Positions 25,128 through 37,592 of a stretch of DNA of 64,000 nt are shown here, piece by piece (position 1 is the stretch's first letter; the number at the start of each line of letters is the position of its first letter). The translations under genes and the position numbers were made by a program. Below the pieces are notes generated by a model, which did not search any database, was not told the DNA's origin, and worked only from the letters and a program-made list of their open reading frames with translations. The DNA is from Polynucleobacter necessarius (lineage in GTDB: Bacteria > Pseudomonadota > Gammaproteobacteria > Burkholderiales > Burkholderiaceae): NCBI RefSeq assembly GCF_900096755.1, contig NZ_LT615227.1:646457-710456 (forward strand). Reading direction: 5' to 3'.

Positions 25128-25523
25128 TTATGCGCCGCCGGGGCCCGACTGATAGCTTTCTAGGTCTAGGAGTTGATTTAATTCAGCAGCAAGATTTTCT
25201 TCAGAGCTAGGTTTGATTTTGAATAGCCATACACCATAAGGCTTCTCATTCACAATCTCAGGAGAGGCATCCACCTCTTCATTGAGCGCAATAATTTCTC
25301 CGCTCACAGGCGCATGAATATCGCTGGCTGCTTTTACCGATTCGATGACGGCTATTGCTTCACCCTGCTTTACTTGCTGGCCAAGCTTTGGTGTCTGGAA
25401 AAACATGACATCGCCAAGAGCTTCTTGCGCATGGTTGCTAATACCAACCCACACCAGACCATCACCTTCAAGGTCGGCCCATTCATGGGTTTCAGCAAAT
25501 TTAAAAGTATCTTGAGTATTCAT
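25128..25523 (-). CDS. gcvH: Glycine cleavage system H protein
   Basis: This is the lipoyl carrier that shuttles the aminomethyl group between glycine decarboxylase (GcvP) and GcvT. It has 131 residues. The lipoylation site is Lys64 in ESVKAASD, inside the barrel-sandwich fold, and HEWADLEGDGLVWVGISNHAQEALGD is typical. gcvT and gcvP are often adjacent in relatives but neither is seen here: priA lies on one side and a broken gene on the other. The gene itself looks intact. Confidence 0.95.
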   Translation of the reverse strand: MNTQDTFKFAETHEWADLEGDGLVWVGISNHAQEALGDVMFFQTPKLGQQVKQGEAIAVIESVKAASDIHAPVSGEIIALNEEVDASPEIVNEKPYGVWLFKIKPSSEENLAAELNQLLDLESYQSGPGGA

Positions 25524-25604
25524 TGTTCGTCCTTTGGTTTCATTTTATGCGCACTCTCATAAAATGATTAATCATCTAATTATGAATTTATCTTTTGGAT
25601 ATAT

Positions 25605-26253
25605 ATGCCGATTAAATTAGGAATTGTCCCTGTTACGCCTTATGAGCAAAACTGCTCTATCTTGGTTTGCCAAGAGACCGGGGATGCTGCTGTGGTGGAC
25701 CCAGGAGGAGACATTGAAAAGATTCTTGCAGGCGTTCAGCAGATGGGTGGCAAGGTTAAAAAATCTTACTGACACATGGTCACCTGGATCATTGCGCAGC
25801 TGCTAAAGATTTAGCTGATCAGCTAGGCGTGCCTATTGAGGGGCCTCAGGAAGATGAGCGTTTCTGGATTGATCAATTGCCTGAGCAAACAGTGCGCTTT
25901 GGTTTTGGTCATGCCAAAGTTTTTGAGCCTGATCGTTGGTTAAATAATGGAGATCACGTTCAGTTCAAGTAGGCAATGTAGATCTTGAGGTGTTTCATTG
26001 CCCTGGGCATACCCCTGGACACGTTGTATTTTTTGACAAAGAGGATCGACTTGCGATTGTTGGCGATGTGTTGTTCGCTGGCTCGATTGGTAGAACGGAT
26101 TTTCCGCGCGGCAATCATGCGGACTTAATCAACGCGATTAAAACAAAGTTATGGCCCTTAGGCGATGACGTGCAATTTGTTCCTGGACATGGGCCGATGT
26201 CGACGTTTGGCCAAGAACGAAAGACCAACCCCTATGTCGGGGATGGTGCTTAA
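25605..26253 (+). pseudogene. Metallo-beta-lactamase-fold hydrolase (glyoxalase II-like), two frameshifts
   Basis: From ATG 25605 the frame reads IKLGIVPVTPYEQNCSILV, as in the YcbL/GloB-like family. It runs to a TGA at 25770 after a run of six A (25758-25763); seven A would continue it into the metal motif THGHLDH. That frame in turn ends at 25968-25970, where one G appears missing. The third piece reads [15 protein letters not shown] to the stop at 26253. Joined, it gives about 216 residues with all expected metal ligands. Both lesions are 1-base deletions. Confidence 0.9.
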
Positions 26254-26273
26254 AATTTTTTACTGCCTTGAAA

Positions 26274-26459
26274 TTAGGTTTTTGCTGAACCGGTACGATG
26301 AGTACGGTTGTATAAACAGCTGGCGCAGATCCAACGCTGTTTGCGATTGCTTGTCGGAATCCATGTGCCACCCTCAAGTCGTTTTTCGCGACTGCAAGAA
26401 GAGCAAAATTTCAGGCTCTGAGAGGTTTCTTGGGTAGCTGCTGGAGTCGAGGTAGTCAT
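26274..26459 (-). CDS. Small CxxC...CxxC zinc-ribbon-like protein
   Basis: This is a short protein of about 61 residues with CSSC and, 25 residues later, CASC, plus a basic tail, consistent with a structural zinc ribbon. It lies downstream of the desaturase gene on the same strand, 43 bp away. ATG 26459 was chosen; a TTG two codons earlier is possible. I do not recognise a named family. The spaced cysteine pairs and the order of residues make a chance frame less likely, but it is not certain. Confidence 0.5.
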   Translation of the reverse strand: MTTSTPAATQETSQSLKFCSSCSREKRLEGGTWIPTSNRKQRWICASCLYNRTHRTGSAKT

Positions 26460-26502
26460 GGGCAATCCGCGGGTAAGGCAAATCTTATACAGAAGATCTA
26501 TT

Positions 26503-27657
26503 TTACCCGTTTTGTCCCGCTGGAGCTGGGCTCAGCACAACTCGGACTGAATCAGCCGTCTTATTGCCATCAAAATCGAGCCAAGCCTTGTTTTCGAAGT
26601 CATAAAGCTTGCACTTGCGAGCAGTATCGAAATACCAGCCCCAAGAGAACTTTTGCACAAAAATACGCTCTGGAAGGATGGTTTCCAGGGTCTGTTGAGC
26701 CTCTGGCAGGCGATAAAGTGGCACGCTCATGTCCACATGATGGGCGGTGTGCTCCATGATGTGGTGCATCAATTTGCCCCAAATCCAGTTAAAAGTCAGG
26801 TGAACCGTTGTAGATACAAATGGCTGGGCGCGCAACCATTCAGATTTCTTGTCGTACCAAGAAACTTTTGGATGGGTGTGATGAACGTAGACTACGAAGC
26901 CAATCATGCCGTTCCAAAACAAGAAAGGAACAGCAAAGCCTGTGAGTAGCCCAATCCAAATAGATTGACCAGTTGCAATAGCTCCAGCAATTAAGCAGCC
27001 AATCCAAACAATCGCAAATGCAGTAACCAACAAATTGTCTTTTAAGAAAATTGGACGATCACCGGGTTTGTTTTTGGCATTTGGGAAGTACTCGCGTCTC
27101 CACCAAATTTCAATGAGGTAGTAGAAAACAGGGCCCCAGCCGCTACGATATAAGTGCTCTAGAGCCTTACGCCATGCGGGGAGCGCGTCGTATTCAGATT
27201 TTGATAATGGTGCCCAAACGAAATCAAAACCCTTCAGATTGGTTTGACCATGATGAACCACATTGTGACCAACATCCCACAAGCTATATGGTGTAAGTGA
27301 TGGCAAGAACGCAATACGACCCAAAACTTTATTGAGTTCACGATTAGGCGTGTAGCTTTGATGGCATGCATCATGACCCAAAATAAAGATGCGGCCAGTA
27401 ACGAAACCAGCAATTAAACCGAAGATGATTTTCAGCAGGATGTTTTCGACAAATACTGCTCCGGCAATGCAGCCAAGCCATAAAAAGGCATCAATGACTA
27501 GGAGCATGATTGCGCGGCCAGTTTCGCCTTGCGCCATAGGAATAAGCCAGCTTCGGATAATTTTCCGGTGCGGCAACGGCGCCTCAGGTGGCAAAGGATT
27601 TGTCAGAGATGGCTCTGAAAGGGCTGAATTTAGATGTGTAGACACGATAAGAATCAA
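26503..27657 (-). CDS. Fatty acid desaturase (membrane di-iron)
   Basis: This encodes a membrane-bound fatty acid desaturase or related hydroxylase introducing double bonds into lipid acyl chains. In 384 residues it has the three histidine boxes: HDACH at 95-99, HNVVHH at 131-136 and HTAHH at 303-307, plus VHHTHP near 258. Paired hydrophobic stretches lie between the boxes. The start is uncertain: TTG 27657 opens the frame and GTG 27645 is an alternative. Acyl position specificity cannot be read from sequence. Confidence 0.88.
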   Translation of the reverse strand: MILIVSTHLNSALSEPSLTNPLPPEAPLPHRKIIRSWLIPMAQGETGRAIMLLVIDAFLWLGCIAGAVFVENILLKIIFGLIAGFVTGRIFILGHDACHQSYTPNRELNKVLGRIAFLPSLTPYSLWDVGHNVVHHGQTNLKGFDFVWAPLSKSEYDALPAWRKALEHLYRSGWGPVFYYLIEIWWRREYFPNAKNKPGDRPIFLKDNLLVTAFAIVWIGCLIAGAIATGQSIWIGLLTGFAVPFLFWNGMIGFVVYVHHTHPKVSWYDKKSEWLRAQPFVSTTVHLTFNWIWGKLMHHIMEHTAHHVDMSVPLYRLPEAQQTLETILPERIFVQKFSWGWYFDTARKCKLYDFENKAWLDFDGNKTADSVRVVLSPAPAGQNG

Positions 27658-27734
27658 TAAGTTAGGTGCAAATGATAGCGGTTTTAATGATTTTGTGCAT
27701 GATGTAAGTCAAAAACCCCCTCTGCCCTCTGTTT

Positions 27735-27810
27735 TGGCGCGCCCGGCAGGAATCGAACCTGCGACCCTTGGCTTCGGAGGCCAATACTCTATCCACTGAG
27801 CTACGGGCGC
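27735..27810 (-). tRNA. tRNA-Arg (anticodon CCG)
   Basis: This is a 76-nt cloverleaf on the minus strand with acceptor GCGCCCG pairing to CGGGCGC, an encoded CCA, and the GGTTCGATTCC T-arm. The anticodon loop CTCCGAA gives CCG. It lies between the desaturase and the broken cytochrome. Confidence 0.95.
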
Positions 27811-27918
27811 CAGTAGAAAATCTGGCTACCTCACTATTATTGTAAGTGCCTATAACCCTACTCTCTAGTTATAATCACGGCAAACCAACCCTAAAACCCG
27901 TCTAACGGTAAAAGTCCT

Positions 27919-28403
27919 ATGAGCGAAGAGCACGGAAATCTAATTAAGTCCCCAAAACAACTCATCATCATGGTGTTTGCAAGCTTCTTTGTGCCACTCA
28001 TCATTATTTTGCTGTTGATGGTGTTTGTGAACAATGGCAAGCGTGGCGATTCGACAACCACGACCGAACAATTGATTAAGCCGGTAGCCCAGTTAAATTT
28101 CAAAGATGCTAGCGAGCGCACCAAAAGAGTTGCAAACTGGCGAGCAAGTTTATAAGGCAGTTTGTTCTTCATGCCACGCTTCAGGCGCAGGGCGCAGCAG
28201 GCGCTCCGAAATTTGGTGATACAGGTGCATGGGCTTCACGCTTAGGCAAAGGCTACGATGGATTGCCAACATCCGTACTCAAAGGAAAGGGCGCAAGCCC
28301 TGCCGATGTGAGCGACTATGAGTTAGGACGTGCAGTGGTTTATATGGCAAATGGCGCAGGTGGAAAACTGCCTGAACCTAAGGCCCCTGCTGCAGCTAAA
28401 TAA
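27919..28403 (+). pseudogene. Membrane-anchored cytochrome c (c5-like), two frameshifts
   Basis: The intact N-terminus has a transmembrane anchor (LIIMVFASFFVPLIIILLLMV) and a linker. Frame is lost at an AAAA run (28123-28126; AAA expected). The next frame reads LQTGEQVYKAVCSSCHAS with the CxxCH heme site at 28163-28177. A 7-bp tandem duplication, GGCGCAG at 28184-28190 and 28191-28197, then shifts frame again. The last piece reads APKFGDTGAWASRL to AAK and the stop at 28403. Removing one duplicated copy gives CHASGAAGAPKFGD, the normal c5-type sequence. Confidence 0.92.
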
Positions 28404-28419
28404 AAAAAAGTAACGCACT

Positions 28420-28447
28420 AAAAAGCTGGCTACATGCCAGCTTTTTT
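28420..28447. terminator. Bidirectional rho-independent terminator
   Basis: AAAAGCTGGC (28421-28430) and GCCAGCTTTT (28436-28445) form a 10-bp stem with a 5-base loop, flanked by A and T runs. It can serve both the broken cytochrome on the plus strand and rsmI on the minus strand, whose stop codon it touches. Confidence 0.9.
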
Positions 28448-29351
28448 ATTTCTTGTTGTCGGCGTCTTTTGCATCTAAGGCAATTTGATACGCTTCTTTT
28501 TTGGGTAGCCCTAATGTTTGCGAAAGAACCGTAGCAATTTCTTTGCTGCCAAGAAAAGGGCTTAAGGCATTTGCCCACAATAGAAGTGAGGTATGTTCGG
28601 GAGCCTCGTCACTGCTGACTGGGCGGCCAGCAACAACAATCACGAATTCACCTTTAAGGCTTTCTGCATTATCTAGCCAAGCGGCAATTTCAGATGCTTG
28701 CAGTGAAACTAATTGCTCAAATTTTTTGGTTAACTCACGACACACCAATACTGATCGCTTAGGCTCTAACGTTGAGCCCAGCGATAGTAGAGTGTCGCGA
28801 ATGTGATGAGGGGATTCAAAAAAGACGCTCGTTTTTTTGCTGCTAGAAATGTCTTGAAGGATGGCGTCGCGCTCTTTGCTTTTGTTCGGCCAAAAGCCTA
28901 AAAATTGAAAGCGTCCATCGGAATCTAACATTACAGATCCTGACGCGGAAATCGCGCACGATACGGCGCTTGCCCCGGGAATCGGAATAACTCTAAAGCC
29001 TGCTTTTTGTACTTCATTAACGAGGCGAGCTCCTGGGTCTGAGACGCCAGGGGTACCTGCATCGGAAACGTATGCCCAGCGCTCATTATTGGCAAGTCTT
29101 TGTATGACCGCCTGAGCACCTTCTAGCTCGTTGTGTTCGTGTAGAGCCATACATTTTTTATGCAGGCCAAATTGCTGTAACAGCGCAACGCTGTGGCGCG
29201 TGTCTTCGCAGGCTATACCATCTACGGCATCAAGAACATGAAGGGCGCGAAGCGTTATGTCACCCAGGTTGCCAATCGGCGTGGCCACCATGTATAGGGC
29301 TCCAGCCGGCAAATCTTGCTGCTTTAAAAAATCTAATGAGCCTATTTCCAT
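28446..29351 (-). CDS. rsmI: 16S rRNA (cytidine-1402-2'-O)-methyltransferase
   Basis: This enzyme methylates the 2'-O of C1402 in the ribosomal P site, together with RsmH. It has 301 residues with the tetrapyrrole-methylase fold. Motifs are GALYMVATPIGNLGDITLRAL near residue 17, CEDTRHS, and the SAM-site YVSDAGTPGVSDPGARL. The C-terminal region includes the helical domain ending in GLPKKEAYQIALD. It is divergent from the SIS-domain gene, as in the rsmI-diaA region of other proteobacteria. Confidence 0.96.
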   Translation of the reverse strand: MEIGSLDFLKQQDLPAGALYMVATPIGNLGDITLRALHVLDAVDGIACEDTRHSVALLQQFGLHKKCMALHEHNELEGAQAVIQRLANNERWAYVSDAGTPGVSDPGARLVNEVQKAGFRVIPIPGASAVSCAISASGSVMLDSDGRFQFLGFWPNKSKERDAILQDISSSKKTSVFFESPHHIRDTLLSLGSTLEPKRSVLVCRELTKKFEQLVSLQASEIAAWLDNAESLKGEFVIVVAGRPVSSDEAPEHTSLLLWANALSPFLGSKEIATVLSQTLGLPKKEAYQIALDAKDADNKK

Positions 29352-29457
29352 GGGGGTATTGTCTATGCAAGATTAGTGAATAAGCAAGAGAATACGTTGC
29401 TTTTGCAGAAGGCCGGACTCACTACAGGCCATGCCTGGTTTGGCGCATAATATTGTT

Positions 29458-30060
29458 ATGGAAAAAAATACTACTGAACGATTGCGCCAGCGCGCTTCCC
29501 AGCATTTTTTAGATAGCATTGCCGTCAAGCAAGAGGCTGAAAAAATTCTTCCAGAATTGGTGGCGCAGGGAGTGCTTGCAATGGTGGATTGTTTGCGTGC
29601 AGGCGGCAAGGTGATGGCTTGCGGAAACGGGGGCTCAGCTGCCGATGCACAGCACTTTGCAGCAGAACTTATTGGGCGATTTGAAAGAGAGCGCCAAGAA
29701 CTGGCCGCTATTGCATTAACAACAGACAGCTCGATTTTGACTGCCGTTGGAAATGATTACAGCTATGACGAAGTATTTAGTAAGCAAGTTCGTGGCCTTG
29801 GAAAAAAAGGCGATATTCTCCTGGGAATCTCCACCTCAGGTAATTCAAAGAACGTTATTAGAGCAATTGAAGCAGCTAAAAAAATGGGCATCAAAATCAT
29901 TGCGTTGACTGGCAATGGCGGCGGCAAGATTGCGCAACTGTTGGATAAGGATGACGTTCATTTGTGCGCCCCATCAACACGTACTGCACGCATTCAAGAA
30001 ACGCATTTAGTTTTACTTCACGCTCTTTGTGACGGCGTTGATCACATCTTGCTAGATTAA
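29458..30060 (+). CDS. SIS-domain protein, DiaA / phosphoheptose isomerase-like
   Basis: This is a 200-residue SIS protein with GNGGSAADAQHFAAELIGRFERER near residue 54 and ISTSGNSKNV near 125. The family includes GmhA (sedoheptulose-7-phosphate isomerase for LPS heptose) and DiaA (a DnaA-binding initiation stimulator). The neighbourhood, rsmI on one side and a BON lipoprotein on the other, mirrors E. coli rsmI-lpoA-yraN-diaA-dolP and favours a DiaA-type role. Sequence alone does not decide. ATG 29458 is preferred over ATG 29431 on homologue-like length. Confidence 0.88.
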   Translation: MEKNTTERLRQRASQHFLDSIAVKQEAEKILPELVAQGVLAMVDCLRAGGKVMACGNGGSAADAQHFAAELIGRFERERQELAAIALTTDSSILTAVGNDYSYDEVFSKQVRGLGKKGDILLGISTSGNSKNVIRAIEAAKKMGIKIIALTGNGGGKIAQLLDKDDVHLCAPSTRTARIQETHLVLLHALCDGVDHILLD

Positions 30061-30089
30061 TTCCCTGTAACCCACTTAAAAAACATCTA

Positions 30090-30740
30090 ATGCAAATTTC
30101 TTCATTCATTAAGTTAATTGTTGCTGTAGCTATTGCTTCGCAGGTCACTGCATGTGGAGTGCTGGCCGTTGGCGGCGTTGCTGCAACCGCTTCTGTTGCG
30201 ACCGATCGTCGCACCCCAGCTGTGCAAGCTATTGATAAAGGTATCGAGCTTGAGGCTGAGAATGCTTTAGCAAAACGCTTTGGCGATGACGCACATATCA
30301 ATGTCACCTCATTTAATCAAAAAGTTTTACTGACGGGCGAGGTGAAAGATGCCGGCATTAAAGGAGAGGCTGACGCATACGTGAAGTCGATGAAGAATGC
30401 GCGCTCTGTATTTAATGAATTAATTGTTGGGCCTAACAGCAGCTATACATCACGCGCCAATGAGTCTTATCTAGAATCAAAGATTAAAACGCAAATGCTA
30501 TTCACAGAAAAATTACCGTCTAACTCAATGGCGGTTGTTGCAGAGGGAACCAGCGTTTATTTGATGGGCATCTTGACGCAAGGCGAAGTTGATATGGCGA
30601 AGAAAATTGCGAGCAACACCAATGGCGTAAAAGATGTTTATGCATACTTTGACCTCATTTCTGAGGCAGAAAAAAATCGTCTTGAAAAGCAAGGCAAGGC
30701 AGATGAATCGCAGCCAAGCTCCCCGCCAAAATTTCAGTAA
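30090..30740 (+). CDS. BON-domain outer-membrane lipoprotein (DolP/YraP-like)
   Basis: This is a 216-residue protein with a lipoprotein signal peptide and lipobox ending VTAC-G (Cys22). Two BON domains follow: AKRFGDDAHINVTSFNQKVLLTGEV and KIKTQMLFTEKLPSNSMAVVAEGTSVYLMG. A polar proline-rich tail ends it. E. coli DolP supports outer-membrane integrity and BamA. It begins 29 bp after the SIS gene, matching the diaA-dolP order. The symbol dolP is withheld as it is an orthology guess. Confidence 0.9.
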   Translation: MQISSFIKLIVAVAIASQVTACGVLAVGGVAATASVATDRRTPAVQAIDKGIELEAENALAKRFGDDAHINVTSFNQKVLLTGEVKDAGIKGEADAYVKSMKNARSVFNELIVGPNSSYTSRANESYLESKIKTQMLFTEKLPSNSMAVVAEGTSVYLMGILTQGEVDMAKKIASNTNGVKDVYAYFDLISEAEKNRLEKQGKADESQPSSPPKFQ

Positions 30741-30758
30741 AGTTTTTTAGAAAATCTG

Positions 30759-31117
30759 ATGATGATTAGTTTGTGGCGACATGCAAGAAGTATTTTTGTA
30801 GTCGCCATTTTCTTTTTTGGCATCACGCTAGCTCATGCTGATGAAGGTGATAGCAAGGCCTATGCACTCGCAAAACAAAGCGCTTGTTTAGGTTGTCATG
30901 CAACCAACAAAAAAATCGTTGGACCTAGCTTCCAATCTGTTGCGGAGAAATATAAGAATCAATCTGACGCACAAAGTTTTTTGAAAAACAAAATCGCCAG
31001 AGGGGGCGCAGGTTCATGGGGTGTTGTACCACAATGCCCGCAAATAGCAAATTAAGTGATGCAGATTTATCTTTGTTGGCGCGTTGGATATTGCGTGGCG
31101 CCCCGATCGATAATTAA
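30759..31117 (+). pseudogene. Periplasmic c-type cytochrome (c551/c552-like), frameshifted
   Basis: The signal peptide (VVAIFFFGITLAHA) and heme site CLGCH are in frame, then KKIVGPSFQSVAEKYKNQ and RGGAGSWGVVPQ. One A seems missing at about 31033-31034. The other frame continues MPANSKLSDADLSLLARWILRGA to the stop at 31117. The predicted axial methionine (in MPAN) lies beyond the shift, so the unshifted product would lack its sixth heme ligand. Restoration gives about 119 residues. It follows the BON gene by 18 bp. Confidence 0.9.
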
Positions 31118-31878
31118 CGAGCCATTCCCGGTCTGCCCAAGAGCCACCACCACGCTTGATTGGAGCGTTTAAGCCCTTCTTTCAAGGCGCAATCTAAGTC
31201 TGCCCATTGTTCGTTTGCAGCTTCTTCAACGATGGTTGCTGGGCTTGCTGGCGGTAACGTGAGGTAAGCATCAGCATCGCCGTAGGCATATTCAACGCGC
31301 ATGCCGGCCTTTTGTGCCAAGTGCATCATGGCCTTGTTATTAGATAGACAATGAACGTAGAGCGTTTCAATGCGAGTATTGCGCGAATGGACTGCTGAGC
31401 GCTGCAATAAAGCGGTACCAAGGCCTTGTGCCCGGCCTTCTGGCAGCACAGAAACTCCGAATTCAGCGGCTCGTGCCTGGCCTTTAATTTCAGGCAAATA
31501 AGCCAAATGGGCTATGCCAATGAGCTTGAGATCAAGATCAAACACCCCAAAAAGTACGTCTCTATTGAAATCAAGACCCTCTACGTAGTGTAAAATGACC
31601 TCATCAGGCGTTTGAGTGCCAAAGCGTAAGCGCCTGTCATCCTCATTTAGTTGGAGTAAATGACCCAATATTTCTTGGCGATAGATACCCGGCGTGCAGT
31701 TCGCGGACAGGCACAGCCTGCCCTGCCGTATATGGCTTGACAGGTAAGTGATTAATCGCTTTTTTATTGTGCATAGCTTTAACAGAAGCAAGGGAAAAAT
31801 GCAGGGTTTTCCCCTAGTATGTGGCGTAAACACCATAAAAATGCAGAAAAAGCAGGCCAAATTTGTGGGCCGCACCAA
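31114..31878 (-). CDS. GNAT-family N-acetyltransferase
   Basis: The core from about residue 65 has GNAT features: FGVFDLDLKLIGIAHLAYL (beta strands), AAEFGVSVLPEGRAQGLGTALLQRSAVHSRN (the acetyl-CoA motif Q/RxxGxG/A as RAQGLGTA) and TLYVHCLSNNKAMMHLAQKAGM. The substrate is unknown. The N-terminus is uncertain: the frame is open from ATG 31878, but the first 45 or so residues do not look conserved and a later start is likely (ATG 31836 or a TTG). Its stop overlaps the broken cytochrome's end. Confidence 0.82.
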   Translation of the reverse strand: MVRPTNLACFFCIFMVFTPHTRGKPCIFPLLLLKLCTIKKRLITYLSSHIRQGRLCLSANCTPGIYRQEILGHLLQLNEDDRRLRFGTQTPDEVILHYVEGLDFNRDVLFGVFDLDLKLIGIAHLAYLPEIKGQARAAEFGVSVLPEGRAQGLGTALLQRSAVHSRNTRIETLYVHCLSNNKAMMHLAQKAGMRVEYAYGDADAYLTLPPASPATIVEEAANEQWADLDCALKEGLKRSNQAWWWLLGRPGMAR

Positions 31879-32257
31879 GAATTATCAAAAAACAGAAATT
31901 TAAGAAAAAAAGTTAAATTTTTTAAAATGTGTAAGTAACTGTTTTTATTGAAATAATTTTTAATCTAGGAAAAAACCCTGCCTTTTTTAGGAAAAAGACT
32001 ACGAAAGGTGTTGACGACCCTAAAAAAGTGGGATATAGTCTCATCTCTCTGCTAAATGTTTTTTGAAACAAGAAACAAGTCAGCCCTCTTTAAAAATTAG
32101 TCAACCGATAATTGTGGGTACTAAGTGAAAGCATCCAGTCCTTCGGGACAGATGTAAATAAATAGTACTCATAGACAAGACAGTAAAAAGATTTGGTTTT
32201 ATTACCAAGTCAATTTCTTGAATGTGAGTGCGACGATCCGCAAGGATCACAGGAATT
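31879..32257 (+). promoter_or_regulatory. rrn upstream region: AT-rich UP region, leader and boxA
   Basis: This 379-bp gap carries no gene. An A/T-rich stretch (about 31900-31990) precedes the rrn promoter and probably acts as an UP element. The leader contains CTCTTTAAAAATTA (about 32086-32099), a boxA-like antitermination signal, and several small hairpins near 32130-32250 likely used in 16S processing. Confidence 0.6.
32011..32039 (+). promoter_or_regulatory. rrn operon promoter
   Basis: TTGACG (32011-32016), a 17-bp spacer and TATAGT (32034-32039) give a strong sigma70 promoter about 220 bp before mature 16S rRNA, behind an AT-rich upstream block. Confidence 0.8.
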
Positions 32258-33793
<1,536 letters not shown>

Positions 33794-33849
33794 GAGAAAA
33801 GATGCTAGATCTATAGTGCCCACACTTATCGGTTGACAATAAAAGCCAC

Positions 33850-33926
33850 GGGTCTGTAGCTCAGCTGGTTAGAGCACTGTGTTGATAACGCAGGGGTCGT
33901 AGGTTCGAGTCCTACCAGACCCACCA
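33850..33926 (+). tRNA. tRNA-Ile (anticodon GAT)
   Basis: This is a 77-nt cloverleaf in the 16S-23S spacer: GGGTCTG pairs with CAGACCC, CCA is encoded, and the anticodon loop TTGATAA gives GAT. Confidence 0.97.
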
Positions 33927-33956
33927 CCAGCCAGAAACAAGACTTAGTGGGACGTT

Positions 33957-34032
33957 GGGGGATTAGCTCAGCTGGGAGAGCACCTGCTTTGCAAGCAGGG
34001 GGTCGTCGGTTCGATCCCGTCATCCTCCACCA
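33957..34032 (+). tRNA. tRNA-Ala (anticodon TGC)
   Basis: This is a 76-nt cloverleaf in the 16S-23S spacer: GGGGGAT pairs with ATCCTCC, CCA is encoded, and the anticodon loop TTTGCAA gives TGC. Ile-Ala is the usual spacer pair. Confidence 0.97.
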
Positions 34033-34300
34033 TCATCTAAATGTCAAAACTAAGCGATTTAACGATTGTTTAGTTTTGCCATTTATGGCTGTTCTTTAAA
34101 AATTTGAGTAAGCAAAGTGTCAAATGTTTCTTTGAGAGGACATTTGACAATGTAATAAGGGTAAAGATTAAATCATCAATCAGTAATACAAACGAGTTTT
34201 ACCAAGTTCTTAACAAAGTACTTAGAGTTTGGATTACGGCAAACATGTCAGAAGTAAAAATAAAACCTGTAACAAGTACTAGCAATGGTGCTCGTTATAG
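34033..34300 (+). other. tRNA-Ala to 23S spacer with boxA and hairpin
   Basis: This non-coding spacer contains TGTTCTTTAAAAA (about 34091-34103), a boxA-like antitermination element. An inverted repeat follows, GTCAAATGT (about 34118-34126) with ACATTTGAC (about 34140-34148), probably part of 23S precursor processing. Confidence 0.6.
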
Positions 34301-37175
<2,875 letters not shown>

Positions 37176-37279
37176 ATAACCAGCACTATTGTGTTAGATG
37201 TTTGCCAGATTTAATCTACATCCTTATTACATGCTTACTCAAATGGAGTTGCTGATTAAATCAACAACTCAACCCTCTA

Positions 37280-37396
37280 CGCCCGGTGACCATAGCAAGT
37301 TGGAACCACTCCTTCCCATCCCGAACAGGACAGTGAAACGACTTTACGCCGATGATAGTGCGGATTACCCGTGTGAAAGTAGGTAACTGCCGGGCA
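37280..37396 (+). rRNA. 5S ribosomal RNA
   Basis: GCCCGGTGACCATAGC starts and CTGCCGGGC ends a fold of about 117 nt. It contains GGAACCACTCCTTCCCATCC and CCGAACAGG, characteristic of bacterial 5S. GCCCGG and CCGGGC form the terminal stem. Confidence 0.95.
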
Positions 37397-37404
37397 CCAA
37401 TACG

Positions 37405-37436
37405 ACGCCCAGACCTAAAAGGGTCTGGGCGTTTTT
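37405..37436 (+). terminator. rrn operon terminator
   Basis: ACGCCCAGACC (37405-37415) pairs perfectly with GGTCTGGGCGT (37422-37432) and is followed by a T run, a strong intrinsic terminator directly after 5S. Confidence 0.93.
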
Positions 37437-37460
37437 ACTTGTGCAAAGCGTTTAGAGAGA

Positions 37461-37489
37461 TTGACAGAAACTCCATTTGGAGTCAGAAT
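37461..37489 (+). promoter_or_regulatory. Promoter of the tRNA-tuf transcript
   Basis: TTGACA (37461-37466), 17 bp, CAGAAT (37484-37489) is a near-consensus sigma70 promoter 14 bp before tRNA-Tyr, after the rrn terminator. Confidence 0.7.
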
Positions 37490-37502
37490 ATTTTGGGTTC
37501 GC

Positions 37503-37587
37503 GGAGGGGTGTCCGAGCGGCTAAAGGAGGCAGACTGTAAATCTGTTGGCTATGCCTACGTAGGTTCGAATCCTACCCCCTCCACCA
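37503..37587 (+). tRNA. tRNA-Tyr (anticodon GTA)
   Basis: This is an 85-nt class II tRNA with a long variable arm, acceptor GGAGGGG with CCCCTCC, and encoded CCA. The anticodon stem-loop around CTGTAAA gives GTA. It heads a tRNA-Tyr-Gly-Thr-tuf cluster like E. coli tyrU-glyT-thrT-tufB. Confidence 0.96.
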
Positions 37588-37592
37588 GATGT

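Noticed and set aside
29352..29457. Possible remnant of yraN between rsmI and the SIS gene
   Set aside because: I translated the gap in the plausible frame and saw no resemblance to the YraN family.
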